Positions 33,201 to 38,170 are shown, counted from the first letter of the stretch. The stretch: 64,000 nt of DNA from Psococerastis gibbosa (GCA_963971405.1 OZ020487.1:34333371-34397370), one strand, 5' to 3'. Program-made: numbers and translations. The notes: generated by a model from the letters alone, not told the origin.

Positions 33201-34093
33201 ATTTCTCCGACCTCTGATCTCGTTTATCATTAGTTACAAATTATGAAATTGATGTCTGCTAACAGAAGGCCCCCTGCAATCCTCAATTAATAATATTGTC
33301 ATTATATTTAAATATTTTATAAATAAATAAATAAATAATGACATTTAGTTCCATTACTGAACTGCAACTCAATCAAGAAGGCCAGGGACCACCTGCATTT
33401 CATTCCCAAAGCATGCCAGAAAATGCAGGCGCGAACCATCTTACGGGGAAAGTCTGAATACTGTTGTTGTTTCTAACGCCTGCTTTCAGCATTTCTGATT
33501 TAAGCAACCCTGTCAGCCTGGCGGGGGGAGTGAGTCTGTTTGTTAACTCGAGGTACCCTCAGGGCAGACTGTTTCACCTCGGGGAAAGGGGAGTTGACTG
33601 ACAGGGTGGACCTCCTGATTATAGTGGATTCCGAATCAATTGGGGAACATGGACAAGGACTCGACACGCACGTAGACGGACTGGTATAGTCTCAGCGCGT
33701 TATCATGTCCCACCATGTCCCCCTGCCAACGCTACGTACACACTTCTTAATTTACCGCAGTTTGAAACATGCTCTGCTCTAATGGATTGAACATGGTAAG
33801 GCCGTTGGCAAAAAAGTCTGAATCCTTACAACAACACGACATGTTTGGACTAGACCACACTGTTCCTCTTTCACAGGTACGCATACAATTTTAAAGATTC
33901 GCAATTAATTTAAATTCAATTAACTGCCATAATTTTAAAAGTAATCATATCTGATACCTCTGTTGGCGACGAGAACACTTCTGATAGGTTTGTATTCGAC
34001 ATCTGTTGAGTAGCAGCTTTTGGAAAGTGACCATTTTAGGAACTGGCGTTTGTGCTGTTGAAGAGTAGAGCGACCAAGTCGAGCTCCAAACAT
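5964..34093 (-). CDS. PC: Mitochondrial pyruvate carboxylase, 18 coding exons
   Basis: This biotin enzyme carboxylates pyruvate to oxaloacetate (ATP and bicarbonate dependent) in the mitochondrial matrix, for anaplerosis and gluconeogenesis. Joining 33958-34093, 32234-32418, 30318-30483, 29554-29699, 29016-29240, 28000-28163, 18865-18952, 17497-17754, 16461-16695, 12236-12434, 11550-11732, 11119-11359, 10129-10378, 9358-9602, 8591-8770, 7573-7821, 6737-6880 and 5964-6212 gives 1180 residues (human: 1178) with no stop. Residues 1-35 are Arg/Ser-rich, a likely targeting peptide. The biotin carboxylase domain shows GGGGRGM (198-204), [12 protein letters not shown] (262-273) and [13 protein letters not shown] (326-338). 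The carboxyltransferase domain shows [12 protein letters not shown] (567-578), catalytic-type Lys742 in CIKDMAG, and metal-binding [11 protein letters not shown] (770-780). The biotinyl domain ends with SAMKME, biotin Lys1146. Introns hold many transposons, including a 8.1-kb retrotransposon in intron 6, yet every splice phase is intact. Confidence 0.95.
6737..6880 (-). CDS. PC: PC coding exon 17
   Basis: 48 codons, phase 0 at both ends, acceptor CCAG|GTAACT and donor AAG|GTAAGT. Encodes [16 protein letters not shown] and [15 protein letters not shown], the end of the PT/allosteric region leading to the biotinyl domain. Confidence 0.93.
7573..7821 (-). CDS. PC: PC coding exon 16
   Basis: 83 codons, phase 0/0, acceptor GGCAG|GTACTT and donor GAT|GTAAGT. 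Encodes [16 protein letters not shown] through [11 protein letters not shown]. Confidence 0.93.
8336..8530 (-). repeat. tRNA-derived SINE family A, copy 1 (diverged)
   Basis: On the - strand it runs from ACATGT...TCACCTGAAAGGTTG through the GAAAATGCAG and AGTGTAA blocks to a TTATTTATTTATTT tail. It is clearly related to the copies at 9671 and 28251 but well diverged. It lies in PC intron 15, beside exon 15. Confidence 0.65.
8591..8770 (-). CDS. PC: PC coding exon 15
   Basis: 60 codons, phase 0/0, acceptor TGCAG|GTGACA and donor AGA|GTGAGT. Encodes [31 protein letters not shown] and [10 protein letters not shown]. Confidence 0.94.
8771..9357. other. PC intron 14, no feature seen
   Basis: Plain intronic sequence. 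A 60-codon open frame on the + strand at 8979 has no family resemblance. Confidence 0.4.
9358..9602 (-). CDS. PC: PC coding exon 14
   Basis: 2 + 81 codons. The acceptor ACACAG|GG and donor AAG|GTACAG are chosen because they join exon 13 in phase 1 and give [18 protein letters not shown], the insect-type sequence at this point. It continues with [18 protein letters not shown] and [13 protein letters not shown]. Confidence 0.9.
9671..9894 (+). repeat. tRNA-derived SINE family A, copy 2
   Basis: A well-preserved copy. It has a tRNA-like head (GTAGAGTAGTGGCACAGACT as A box, GGTTCGAGTCC as B box), then CATGCTTCGGAGGGCATGTA, GAGTGTAAGAGACGGCTTTG, CTAACTCCGCTATGTTGG and a TATTTATTTATT tail. It lies in PC intron 13, about 70 bases upstream (in PC sense) of the exon 14 acceptor. 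Confidence 0.85.
10129..10378 (-). CDS. PC: PC coding exon 13
   Basis: 83 codons + 1 base. Acceptor CCCAG|GAC. The donor is the strong ACAG|GTGCGT inside a longer open frame that would otherwise run on to 10085. Encodes [19 protein letters not shown] and [14 protein letters not shown] of the carboxyltransferase barrel. Confidence 0.92.
10379..11118. other. PC intron 12, no feature seen
   Basis: Unique-looking intronic sequence with no repeat family that I recognise. Confidence 0.4.
11119..11359 (-). CDS. PC: PC coding exon 12
   Basis: 1 + 80 codons. Acceptor TTTATAG|A, donor AAG|GTAAAG. Encodes [29 protein letters not shown] and ends HVLCIK, whose Lys742 is the carboxyltransferase lysine. 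Confidence 0.94.
11550..11732 (-). CDS. PC: PC coding exon 11
   Basis: 1 + 60 codons + 2. Acceptor TTAACAG|G, donor TTCAA|GTAAGT. Encodes [36 protein letters not shown]. Confidence 0.94.
11840..11960. repeat. Remnant of TTCCACCGA-type TIR element
   Basis: Contains AATGTCTGCTAGCACGTCA and CAATATTGACG-like sequence ending GTTGGTGGAATCCCCGCCGA. These are the subterminal and terminal motifs seen inverted at 14057-14184. Only part of an element is recognisable. Confidence 0.35.
12236..12434 (-). CDS. PC: PC coding exon 10
   Basis: 2 + 65 codons + 2. Acceptor TTTCAG|TT, donor CAG|GTAAT. Contains the carboxyltransferase start [20 protein letters not shown]. Confidence 0.94.
12758..12945 (-). repeat. 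LINE 3'-end fragment (RTE-like family Y)
   Basis: The - strand reads [19 protein letters not shown], then [17 protein letters not shown]. This is the tail of an endonuclease/reverse-transcriptase polyprotein common in arthropod LINEs. Related fragments lie at 53114-53460, 54345-54995 and 63545-64000. It is in PC intron 9. Confidence 0.6.
12946..14056. other. PC intron 9, no gene seen
   Basis: Intronic sequence with scattered short frames and no recognised family. Confidence 0.4.
14057..14184. mobile_element. Short TTCCACCGA-type TIR element (128 bp)
   Basis: Inverted ends GGCGCTTATTCCGCCGACGT and its mirror ending ACGCCGGTGGAAAAGCCGC, with inner arms GACGTGGTAGCAGACATT / GATCTGCTACCACGTC. 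It is flanked by the 3-bp repeat CTT (14054-14056, 14185-14187). Same terminal and subterminal motifs as the larger elements at 15203, 18268 and 31223. Confidence 0.7.
14801..14924 (+). repeat. 62-bp perfect tandem duplication
   Basis: The unit starting AATCGGCCTGAACCAGCTCC at 14801 is repeated at 14863 with no difference that I can see. It includes AATAAA at the end of each unit. Confidence 0.9.
15203..15586. mobile_element. Stacked-TIR element, copy 1
   Basis: Outer arms begin GGCGCCCATTCCATTGACCG and include GTGACGTGGTAGCAGACATT. Inner arms begin GGTTGCGTTTCCACCGATCT and include CATTGCAGAATGCAAATGAC and TGACGGAAATT. Both layers are mirrored on the right half. The centre is about 130 AT-rich bases. 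Flanked by TTA at 15200-15202 and 15587-15589. No coding capacity. It lies in PC intron 9. Confidence 0.85.
16461..16695 (-). CDS. PC: PC coding exon 9
   Basis: 78 codons + 1. Acceptor TTTCAG|ACA, donor ATTG|GTAAGT. Encodes [30 protein letters not shown] and the BC-to-CT linker. Confidence 0.94.
17112..17477 (+). repeat. SINE-like family B, copy 2
   Basis: Runs from a T-run and TTTCTAACGCCTGC through CCTGGCGGGGGGAGTC and GTTGACTGACAGGGTGGCC to TAAGGCCGTTGGG. The flanking direct repeats are TTGAATG (17105-17111) and CTGAATG (17478-17484). It sits in PC intron 8, about a dozen bases from the exon 8 donor. Confidence 0.85.
17497..17754 (-). CDS. PC: PC coding exon 8
   Basis: 86 codons, phase 0/0, acceptor TTTCAG|GGT, donor AAG|GTGGGT. 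Encodes [33 protein letters not shown] and EFRVRGVK of the biotin carboxylase domain. Confidence 0.95.
17800..18175 (+). repeat. SINE-like family C, copy 1, split by an insertion
   Basis: The left part has CTTCGGCGGCAAGGTGGTAG and CGTGCTTG. The right part has GGTCAATCGGATACATTCAC and GCACGCGATTAAC. The two parts are separated by the TIR element at 17889-18106. Homologous to 35829-36018 and, reversed, to 63797-63935. The head resembles a tRNA A box; a B box is not clear. Confidence 0.6.
17889..18106. mobile_element. TTCCACCGA-type TIR element (218 bp) nested in SINE C
   Basis: Arms of about 70 bases start AGCGGCTATTCCACCGACGT and contain CATGACGTGGTAGCAGACAT. They are nearly perfectly mirrored on the right. 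Flanked by TTA (17886-17888 and 18107-18109). Non-coding. It lies in PC intron 7. Confidence 0.82.
18268..18651. mobile_element. Stacked-TIR element, copy 2
   Basis: Same 384-bp two-layer structure as 15203-15586, with few differences. Outer arms GGCGCCCATTCCACCGACCG, inner arms starting GGTGGCATTTCCACCGATCT. Flanked by TAT (18265-18267 and 18652-18654). It lies in PC intron 7. Confidence 0.87.
18849..18864. repeat. (AC)n microsatellite forming the exon 7 donor
   Basis: The dinucleotide run directly abuts exon 7. On the - strand the intron begins GTGTGTGTGTGTGTGTAAA, so the 5' splice site is part of the microsatellite. Confidence 0.8.
18865..18952 (-). CDS. PC: PC coding exon 7
   Basis: 1 + 29 codons, the smallest coding exon. 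Acceptor TTGCAG|T, donor CAG|GTGTGT. Encodes [13 protein letters not shown] and [14 protein letters not shown]. Confidence 0.93.
19340..19545 (+). repeat. 0.85-kb repeat, terminal segment only (old copy)
   Basis: Contains AACCTGCATGCCGATTTCAC, the GACAGACATTCCGTAAAAAT block, GTGTAAATCCGTTGAAATAT and CATCACAAAGCTTTC, as in the copies at 38200, 41040 and 51100. It ends in a (TA)n run at about 19540-19570, in PC intron 6. Confidence 0.6.
19611..20437 (+). repeat. 5' LTR
   Basis: 827 bp, TGTAGCGTGCAACC...GAAAACGCAACA. The first two thirds are AT-rich (runs of ATT), followed by a GC-richer stretch near 20150-20220. Confidence 0.95.
20441..20458 (+). promoter_or_regulatory. Presumed primer-binding site
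   Basis: TGGCTCACACCAACGTTG follows the LTR after three bases and begins with the TGG expected for pairing to a tRNA 3' CCA end. The tRNA species is not determined. Confidence 0.5.
20459..21386 (+). other. Retrotransposon leader
   Basis: About 0.9 kb of AT-rich non-coding leader between the primer-binding site and gag, presumably holding packaging and translation-control sequences. Confidence 0.5.
21387..22775 (+). CDS. gag: Gag polyprotein of the LTR retrotransposon
   Basis: 462 residues from ATG at 21387 to TGA. It forms the particle shell that packages the element RNA. The central region has the capsid-like DGPAARWYA, the helix around [15 protein letters not shown] and the [14 protein letters not shown] segment seen in gypsy Gags. 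Two zinc knuckles follow. The first is canonical CX2CX4HX4C at residues 398-411 ([14 protein letters not shown]). The second (419-432) has Val427 where the histidine should be. The next frame, pol, overlaps it in -1. GTG at 21375 opens the frame slightly earlier, but the ATG is the likelier start. Confidence 0.9.
   Translation: MPRTLIQFLSATSKARLEEIAEQLGLPIEGTKETLKKELKSHFLATPESANQFEDMADVTIVRPPYLVVPLTLTQYLTNCDGEKLESLATEVGCELPAADLEEQRQYMKSYVNDHPACLGDIDKFANLQLVSSPLPETRPTDLEPEEELSHDQGEEIRMERVLNRIFKVNLELQRDFLRQVLPGRSSRPQLEMFLKEARRRNITFTGADGSLPLFFNKLKDCLALHPLTEDEKLRAIPTLFDGPAARWYAGNKYALWTELEMALKNVYLPADHQLKLKVLLYTRTMGEHEKVAHYIAAMKALNDDLATPLKEVELVPLLMAHLPPRLASLVGSQLTVYTSIKSFEITCVAAEHQLEQQASYVPPTNAMLCNPLYGDFGGSRPQLLALVSPANMTTYKCRGCRLFGHRERDCQTTSRPFCYHCGKTGVLSSLCTCRPPKLNSQGGVARQVTTTPATEQPHQQQ
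22586..25972 (+). CDS. pol: Pol polyprotein (protease, RT, RNase H, integrase)
   Basis: The frame is open from 22586 and overlaps gag by about 190 bases in -1. It lacks a suitable ATG at its beginning, so a gag-pol product made by -1 frameshifting is likely. Up to 1128 residues. Protease: [10 protein letters not shown] with active-site Asp at 22889. Reverse transcriptase: [20 protein letters not shown] and YLDDVLIFS (about 23894). RNase [14 protein letters not shown] and the [11 protein letters not shown] block. Integrase: a zinc domain with H, H and CLDC at 24930-25050, then the DDE core with [16 protein letters not shown] and [12 protein letters not shown]-type module ([10 protein letters not shown]) lies near the end. 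This order (integrase last) is the Ty3/gypsy order. Confidence 0.95.
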   Translation: MPPVWTSGTRLPNHFSSILLSLWQDGSPIQPLYMPATEVKQPRGRGEAGDHDPRNRTTSPTTVNNQPSVQIDLSSCANAPDPQKRYYIKVDMGGIPVIGLIDPGSTHSVILSEYWHELQKRGHHIRAVSASATVANGEEAEVVGCVKINLIVETDAGPANWAGDCYLVKRLSHPLIVGMNTLQALRTVIDFGQHRVTLQDGAAPTIIRADAFSLHCVDEVDVKDVTIEDPNINEMEEFCHQDLTPVDRADFNDLLCKWKQQFLTSSGKCDLVEHRMYLKELNTVPVKQRYYPMSPPVLEIVHQQIKKLLADGVIVPSESEWASPVVPVRKKNGEIRVCVDYKRVNALCKSNAFPLPRIHESLDRLKDAYFVSSLDLLSGYHQIRVADDTRPLTAFIVPNMGLFEHAYAPFGLSTMPATFQSLMQRVLREAQEFTIVYLDDVLIFSRTAELHKKHLEIVFRLLRQANLKVNWTKSTFVRSELIYLGYRVGGGILQVSEDKVVAIRNYPRPTSVKAVRAYLGMVGWFRRFIPSFSETAAPLNQLLHKDTRFEWTEQRESAFQKLKDCLTSYPVLRCPDFSKPFQIHCDSSDIAVGAVLIQEEDGVPYAVAYTSKTLSSSQRNYSTTEKELLAVLHAVTTWSFYIWGTRFTCVTDHLALKWIRNIPNPSGRLARWLVTLNQFDMEILHKKGSTHVVPDCLSRMQPSTVISALTGITAPLPDFSTITDPWYLALRKKIEQNPTHFPQFHLTPTSIFKSVRDRLTKTDDLKLLVPSEFREELIKQHHSSLPSGHLGINRTLRRIAENHYWPRMARDVRLAVRRCLDCQRHKPRNTTPHGHMQVHPPSLKPFRLLTCDLVGPLPRSRGGHRYICVFIDSCTKWSIGVPLKSATSKTVEDALFNHVIMHHGVPEIILVDNGSQFTSRRFKQFCEDHHIKIHFCPRYYPQSNPTERYNQTIKTALAIYAKDNHQLWHLHLPFVLFALRTSVSEATGFSPSKLVYGRELRSFYELAATTDNSDLMPFDPVTYNGTLTTNLDALYQRVRSTVRRAKQRQAARYNLRRKDVTYQPGELVFKEDFHQSSAIDKKTAKFYPRWEGPFIIKTVLSPTQYELQRMNGTLAGRWHVSHLKSVLT
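25973..26864 (+). other. Retrotransposon 3' untranslated region
   Basis: About 0.9 kb between pol and the polypurine tract with no env-like frame. The only ATG frame above 60 codons (26752) runs into the LTR and has no family resemblance. Confidence 0.6.
26865..26888 (+). promoter_or_regulatory. Polypurine tract
   Basis: A run of A followed by a run of G (GAAAAAAAATGGGG...GGAAGA) ends seven bases before the 3' LTR, the expected plus-strand primer position. Confidence 0.8.
26896..27722 (+). repeat. 3' LTR
   Basis: 827 bp, the same as the 5' LTR in every stretch compared. Followed by ATTG, the target duplication. Confidence 0.95.
28000..28163 (-). CDS. PC: PC coding exon 6
   Basis: 54 codons + 2. 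Acceptor TCTCAG|ATT, donor ACGGG|GTGAGT. Encodes [13 protein letters not shown] and [16 protein letters not shown] of the biotin carboxylase active site. Confidence 0.95.
28251..28457 (+). repeat. tRNA-derived SINE family A, copy 3
   Basis: Full copy: GTAGAGTAGTGGTATAGACT, GGTTCGAGTCC, GCTTCGGAGGGTATGTAAAG, AACTCCGCTAGGTTGGCTTA and a TATTTATTTATT tail. It lies in PC intron 5. Confidence 0.88.
28458..29015. other. Rest of PC intron 5
   Basis: No gene or repeat recognised. Confidence 0.4.
29016..29240 (-). CDS. PC: PC coding exon 5
   Basis: 75 codons, phase 0/0. Acceptor TTCCAG|GAA, donor AAG|GTGAAG. Encodes [15 protein letters not shown] and [20 protein letters not shown]. Confidence 0.95.
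29319..29432 (+). repeat. tRNA-derived SINE family A, copy 4 (3' half)
   Basis: Only the body and tail remain: GCTTCGGAGTGCATGTAAAG, GAGTGTAGAACAGGGC and AACTCCGCTAGGTTGGCTTA. It lies in PC intron 4. Confidence 0.8.
29554..29699 (-). CDS. PC: PC coding exon 4
   Basis: 2 + 48 codons. Acceptor GTGGCAG|GT, donor GAG|GTAAGC. Encodes [17 protein letters not shown] and [15 protein letters not shown], the ATP-grasp glycine loop. Confidence 0.95.
29700..30317. other. PC intron 3, no feature seen
   Basis: AT-rich intronic sequence without a recognisable element. Confidence 0.4.
30318..30483 (-). CDS. PC: PC coding exon 3
   Basis: 55 codons + 1. Acceptor TTGCAG|GAA, donor GCAG|GTAACA. Encodes [19 protein letters not shown] and [19 protein letters not shown]. 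Confidence 0.95.
30697..30880. mobile_element. MITE with about 50-bp inverted arms (GTACACACGGACG type)
   Basis: The left arm has CGCACGGACGATTGAAACGC and CGCTGAGAAATTTGG. The right arm, read on the - strand, has GGTACACACGGACGATTCGA and CCACCGAGAAATTTGTCATT. The same end sequence occurs alone at 5749 and 43324. No coding capacity. It lies in PC intron 2. Confidence 0.6.
31223..31596. mobile_element. Stacked-TIR element, copy 3
   Basis: The same two-layer inverted structure as copies 1 and 2: outer GGCGCCCATTCCACCGACCG and GTGACGTGGTAGCAGACATT, inner GGTGGCGTTTCCACCGACCT. Flanked by ATA on the left and ACA on the right. It lies in PC intron 2. Confidence 0.87.
31597..32233. other. Rest of PC intron 2
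   Basis: No gene or repeat recognised. Confidence 0.4.
32234..32418 (-). CDS. PC: PC coding exon 2
   Basis: 2 + 61 codons. Acceptor TTATAG|GT, donor AAA|GTATGT. Encodes [40 protein letters not shown] and the IPEIIRIAK helix at the start of the biotin carboxylase domain. Confidence 0.95.
32419..33317. other. PC intron 1, left part
   Basis: AT-rich, no recognised repeat. Confidence 0.4.
33318..33855 (-). repeat. tRNA-derived SINE family A, copy 5, split by SINE B
   Basis: The - strand tail and body lie at 33318-33459 and the tRNA-like head resumes at 33824-33855 (reading down to ACATGT). The two parts join as in the intact reverse copy at 61798. The gap is exactly the SINE B insertion and its duplicated target. 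Confidence 0.7.
33460..33812 (+). repeat. SINE-like family B, copy 3, with 11-bp target duplication
   Basis: Starts after AAAGTCTGAAT (33449-33459), ends before the same 11-mer at 33813-33823. Carries TTTCTAACGCCTGC, AGCCTGGCGGGGGGAGT, GTTGACTGACAGGGTGGAC and TAAGGCCGTTGGCAAAA. No A/B box pair was recognised. The variable 7-11 bp duplications and A-rich end suggest reverse-transcription-driven insertion. Confidence 0.85.
33958..34093 (-). CDS. PC: PC coding exon 1 (mitochondrial targeting sequence)
   Basis: 45 codons + 1 from ATG at 34093, donor AGAG|GTATCA. The first 35 residues are rich in Arg, Lys, Ser and Gln ([18 protein letters not shown]) with no acidic residue until Asp31, as expected for matrix import. 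SVLVANRG then begins the biotin carboxylase domain. An acceptor TTTGCAG at 34116 suggests a 5' UTR intron. A four-codon upstream ATG frame begins at 34115. Confidence 0.9.
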
Positions 34094-34115
34094 TTTAAAT
34101 CTAGCAAAGCACCAT

Positions 34116-35743
34116 CTGCAAAAATATAATAATTACATTATTTATGCTAAAAAAAAACGGGGATACGGATCTGTACTTGCGTTTCTGTGTTCTACTTGAT
34201 CAGTGATTCAGTGTTAGTCAGTGTCTACTCTCGCGGTCATCCAATCCTTCATATTTTTGGGTTTGGGGTCTCATTCACTGCCAGTTACAAGGAAACACTA
34301 AGACAAGTCAAGCAAGAACAGAGAGGGTGGAATACTTGGGGGCGCAAATAGTTTAAATCAATCGCTTGATGGAAATGCAAATAATCGGTTGGAACTTCGC
34401 AAATGTACGAAGCGCTTTGATTTAACAAGCTACGGCAAGGTTGCAAAATAAAATTATCCTAATCGGTCCTTTACAAATTAAACACCGTTAAGAGACAATC
34501 GGATACCACATTAGAAGTTTTTTGAACTAAGTCAAATTTCTCATCACGGAGCATTTAATAAGATGACATAATGTAGAACATATGTTTCTTTCCATTTTAA
34601 TACACAGTATGTACTGCAGCAGACACTAAAACCTTTTGGCTACTTTATGAAGACGCGGACGAGGACTTTACCTTGAAATTTTTCACGCTTTCAAAAACTG
34701 TGCCCGTGCTGGCTACATGACAGGCATGACAATTGACAATGTTGAGGAGTATTTCTTTAGACAAAAAAGGCACAGGGATAGTGGTGTCGGATTTGCTTCT
34801 AATATGAAAAAATTGCAAGGCATCATTTTTAATTTCGTTCCGGGGCAGTCCTACCAGGTACTACCCACAAGTTTAAAGCTTGACCATGAGGATGGACGTG
34901 ACCTAAAGTGTTGGTCACAGGTCGCGAAAGTCCAAGTCCAAGGCTAAGGAGCATCATCACATGCAGTCCAAAGATCACAATGCTATATTATTAAGTCATT
35001 GCAGTTAGTGCCCTGCCCCAGACGCATGGCCATGCACTTGCAGTGTTGCAAATTTATTTATATTCGGTGATATGCTTAGCCAATCTTATTCACTTATCAC
35101 TATATAGGCTACCACAAAAAATTTGCAGATATCAACTTGTCATACGACATGCTCGGATTCAAATTACAAATAAGTAGATTTAGATTAGAATAGCAATGCA
35201 AATACAATATAATCTGGATATAACGATGACGTGAAAATGGAATGAAAGCTCCATATTGGCTTATTAGCCCTTATTTTATCTGTTTCGCCTATAAATATAC
35301 TCTATCATTTATCACACTTACTAAGTACCTGTGCTTTCCTTTAAATGCCGTGGTATTTAGAAGCTCTTTTCAGTATTTATTTAATTAATTATTAAATTTT
35401 TGAGTCTTCACTTTGTTTACATTACAGAATACAGAGTACAGACAAAATAATAATCAAAAAAGGCATCCTTCCACCATATTGGAATGTTCAAAAAACATTT
35501 CCTTTCCCGCCAATTTTGATTCTTACTTCTATATACTTCGTACTTCTATATAAATTGTGCCAAAATTTCTCCAAACGAGGTTATTCTACAATTTTAACAA
35601 AAAGTGGTCATTATGAGAAAATTAATTCTAAGCTGACGAGGAGTAGGCTAATTAGTAATGTGTGTACTTGTTATTAAAGATCTGATCTACATACAGTTTG
35701 TATTTTAATACATTTTTTAGCAGCACCAACCGAGCTTTAGGGA
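34116..35743. other. Upstream of PC exon 1, no gene seen
   Basis: If PC has a distal 5' UTR exon, this is intron. A 76-codon frame at 34717 follows another frame starting KTFWLLYEDADEDFTLKFF at about 34626. Together they look like a decayed coding fragment, but I do not recognise the family. Confidence 0.35.
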
Positions 35744-35751
35744 CCCACAAG

Positions 35752-36234
35752 CAGTGCCGGATTAACCCCCCGGGGGGGGGGGGGGGCGGTGTGGGCACAA
35801 GATATGTGGGGGTCGTAGGCATAAGTGACTTCGGTGGCAAGGTGGTAGCGTGCTTGTAGCCTACATGTGTGAGTATCTACACCTCTTGCGGTCGGAGACG
35901 TGTCGCAACTCGATACAAGTACCTATTAGGTGACTTAGTGAGGCGATTGAAGAGGTTATACATTCATTAACTTGTTTGTACGCGATTTAACTTTTTTTAT
36001 TCGTAATCGTAATCGTAATAAGATATGACATGTGGGGGCCGTGGGTGCAAACTGCAAGATCCTCTTAAATTCATAAATCTACCAGCATTGCAGCAAAAAA
36101 AAGTCATAATTTCCCGCCAATTTTAATACTTTTTTTTTTATATTTTTACCTAAAAAAATCTCGTTTGTGGGAGCCGGAATCTTAGGCATTTTTGGGGCCT
36201 GTGCCCCAAGTGCCCACGGGTTAATCCAGCACTG
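35752..36234. mobile_element. hAT-type MITE (CAGTGCCGGATTAA ends) with SINE C inside
   Basis: Ends CAGTGCCGGATTAA and TTAATCCAGCACTG, with the perfect 8-bp duplication CCCACAAG (35744-35751, 36235-36242). A long C/G run lies just inside the left end. The interior contains SINE C. The 8-bp duplication is typical of hAT elements. Confidence 0.82.
35829..36018 (+). repeat. SINE-like family C, copy 2
   Basis: CTTCGGTGGCAAGGTGGTAG, CGTGCTTG, GCGGTCGGAGACGTG, GAGGCGATTGAAGAGG, ATACATTCATTAACTTG and a TCGTAATCGTAATCG tail. Homologous to 17800-18175 and 63797-63935. The repeated TAATCG tail suggests a SINE. Confidence 0.6.
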
Positions 36235-36242
36235 CCCACAAG

Positions 36243-36954
36243 TCCACAACTGACCAAGCGGCATTAATTTTAATTAACTGGGGAAGGTGGGCCTACATCT
36301 GATGGATATTGCGGAATTTAAGATGTTATGCAGTAATTGCGACATAAAAAAATGAAATGTCTTCGCTTTTATCACGTAATGAAATATTAACCTGTATGGA
36401 AAATTGCAATCATGTTATTATTTGGGTTTGAAAGGAAATTGAAAGCAAGCTTGCTAATGCTAATATCCAGGCCTATAAAATGCAGATTGTGCATTTGTGC
36501 GCCAAAAACACTCCTAGGCACTGCTTGATAAGTTTAATGGTATTACACTGTCTTCTCGGTTAAAAAGGCATGCCATTGCAGTAACAAAAATGGTTTAAAA
36601 TTAATAATAGGACGTCATAGTGACGTGCTTATTATTATTATTATCTGCATATATAAAAGCTCCTTGCACGGCGCCTATGTTGGAGCCTTGGGAGCGGTAA
36701 ACAACCGCCCTTGTTTCCTCCAAGGTAGCCTAGAAAGGCCCCTGCATTTACGATTCCATTCTATAGAAACGCGAACTAAGATGATACTTGGCAGCGAACT
36801 GTCGCTCAACGCAAGCACCACCCGCGGAGCTTCATACCTGGGTCCAGCTAGGGGTTGCAAGCCACATTGTACACTTCCTTATCCCTCTTTCAGAACAGGG
36901 CCAGGTACAGCATTTACTCATTTAGAAAGCACTGAGCAGTTCACGGGCCTCGTT
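36243..36954. other. Spacer before the repeat cluster
   Basis: A GC-richer island at about 36660-36900 has open frames on both strands but no family that I recognise. Confidence 0.35.
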
Positions 36955-38170
36955 CATTTATACTCATTTTTTCAAAAAACAAAATTTTTGCTCAAAACCA
37001 AATGGTTTTTTGGGAAAGCAACCTGTCCGGTTTCGTTAATCAATTTAACACCTAAAACATGCCTGAAGGTAGAAATAATCGATAGAAAAGTTTCGAGAAA
37101 AATTATTTTTTAACAATTTTTCATGAAAATGTATCAATTAGTAGAAAGAGAAAATGAGTAATTTCATGGTAAATATTTTCCTATGGTTAAATTTCGGATA
37201 TATCGGGGGGGGGGGGGGGGTTGTCCACCTGACGTCACTGGAGGTGTTATAAATTATAGATAGGTCAGACCAACACATTACCACACAGTAATAATGGCAG
37301 GGCACGCAATGATTTTGAGCGTGAATTTTCTATCTCTTTTTTCAAAAAACAATTTTTGGAACAAAACCAAATTGTTTTTTGGGAAGGCAAGCTGTCCGGT
37401 TTCGTTACTCAATTTAACACCTAAAACCTGCCTGAAGGTAGAAATTATCGACAAAAAAAGGTTTCGCAGAAAAATTATTTTTTAGTCATTTTTCATTAAA
37501 ATGTAGTTATTTTTATTTTTTTACCCCCAGAAGCAAACTATCAAGGCCGGGGCAAGCGACCCCCTGCATTTTGTTAACATTAATAACGACTACAAGATAT
37601 GTGAATTTAAAAGAAATCGTAGGAGCCGTTTTGGCGAAATCATTTTTTAGACTTTTTTTTGGAGTTTTTTGAGAATGAAACCCCCCAAATTGAGTTAGCC
37701 CAAAATCAAAAGAACCGGTCCGAGTTTACTCGAACATGCTTTCCAATTAATAAAAATTAGTAGATACAGAAAATGAGTAATTTCACGGTAAATAATTTTC
37801 CAAGGTTAAATTTCCGATATCACGGGGGGGGGGGGGGTGTCCACCTGACGTCACTCGTCACTGGTGGTGAGGTAAATTCTAGATAGGTCAGACCAACACA
37901 TTACCACACAGCAATACTGGCAGGGCGCGTGAGCGTGAATTTTCTATCATTTTTTCAAAAAAAATAAATTTTTTGTACAAAACAAAATACTTTTTTGGGA
38001 AAGCAACCTGTCCGGTTTCGTTACTCAATTTAACAACTAAAACATACCTGGTCGAAATCATCGATAGAAAGGTGTCGCAGGAAAAAAATTTTTAGTCATT
38101 TTTCTTTTCATTTTTTTGAAGTTTTTTGAAAATAAAACCCCCCCAAATTGAGTTATCCCAAAATAAAATA
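36955..38170 (+). repeat. 0.85-kb repeat, three + strand core copies
   Basis: Copies begin near 36955, 37170 and 37735. Each has a TTTTTTCAAAAAAC-type stretch, GGGAAAGCAACCTGTCCGGT, TTCGTTACTCAATTTAACAC and GGTAGAAATCATCGATAGAA. Further units are CAGAAGCAAACTATCAAGG and AATCGTAGGAGCCGTTTTGG. Two copies have a G run followed by TGTCCACCTGACGTCACT. No long frame; family unknown. Confidence 0.7.

Noticed and set aside
34717-34947. 76-codon frame following another open frame
   Set aside because: Looks like a decayed coding fragment, but no motif allows a family assignment and there is no intact structure.
36625-37113. 162-codon + strand frame
   Set aside because: Its second half is made of the 0.85-kb repeat and its start is low-complexity; not a credible gene.
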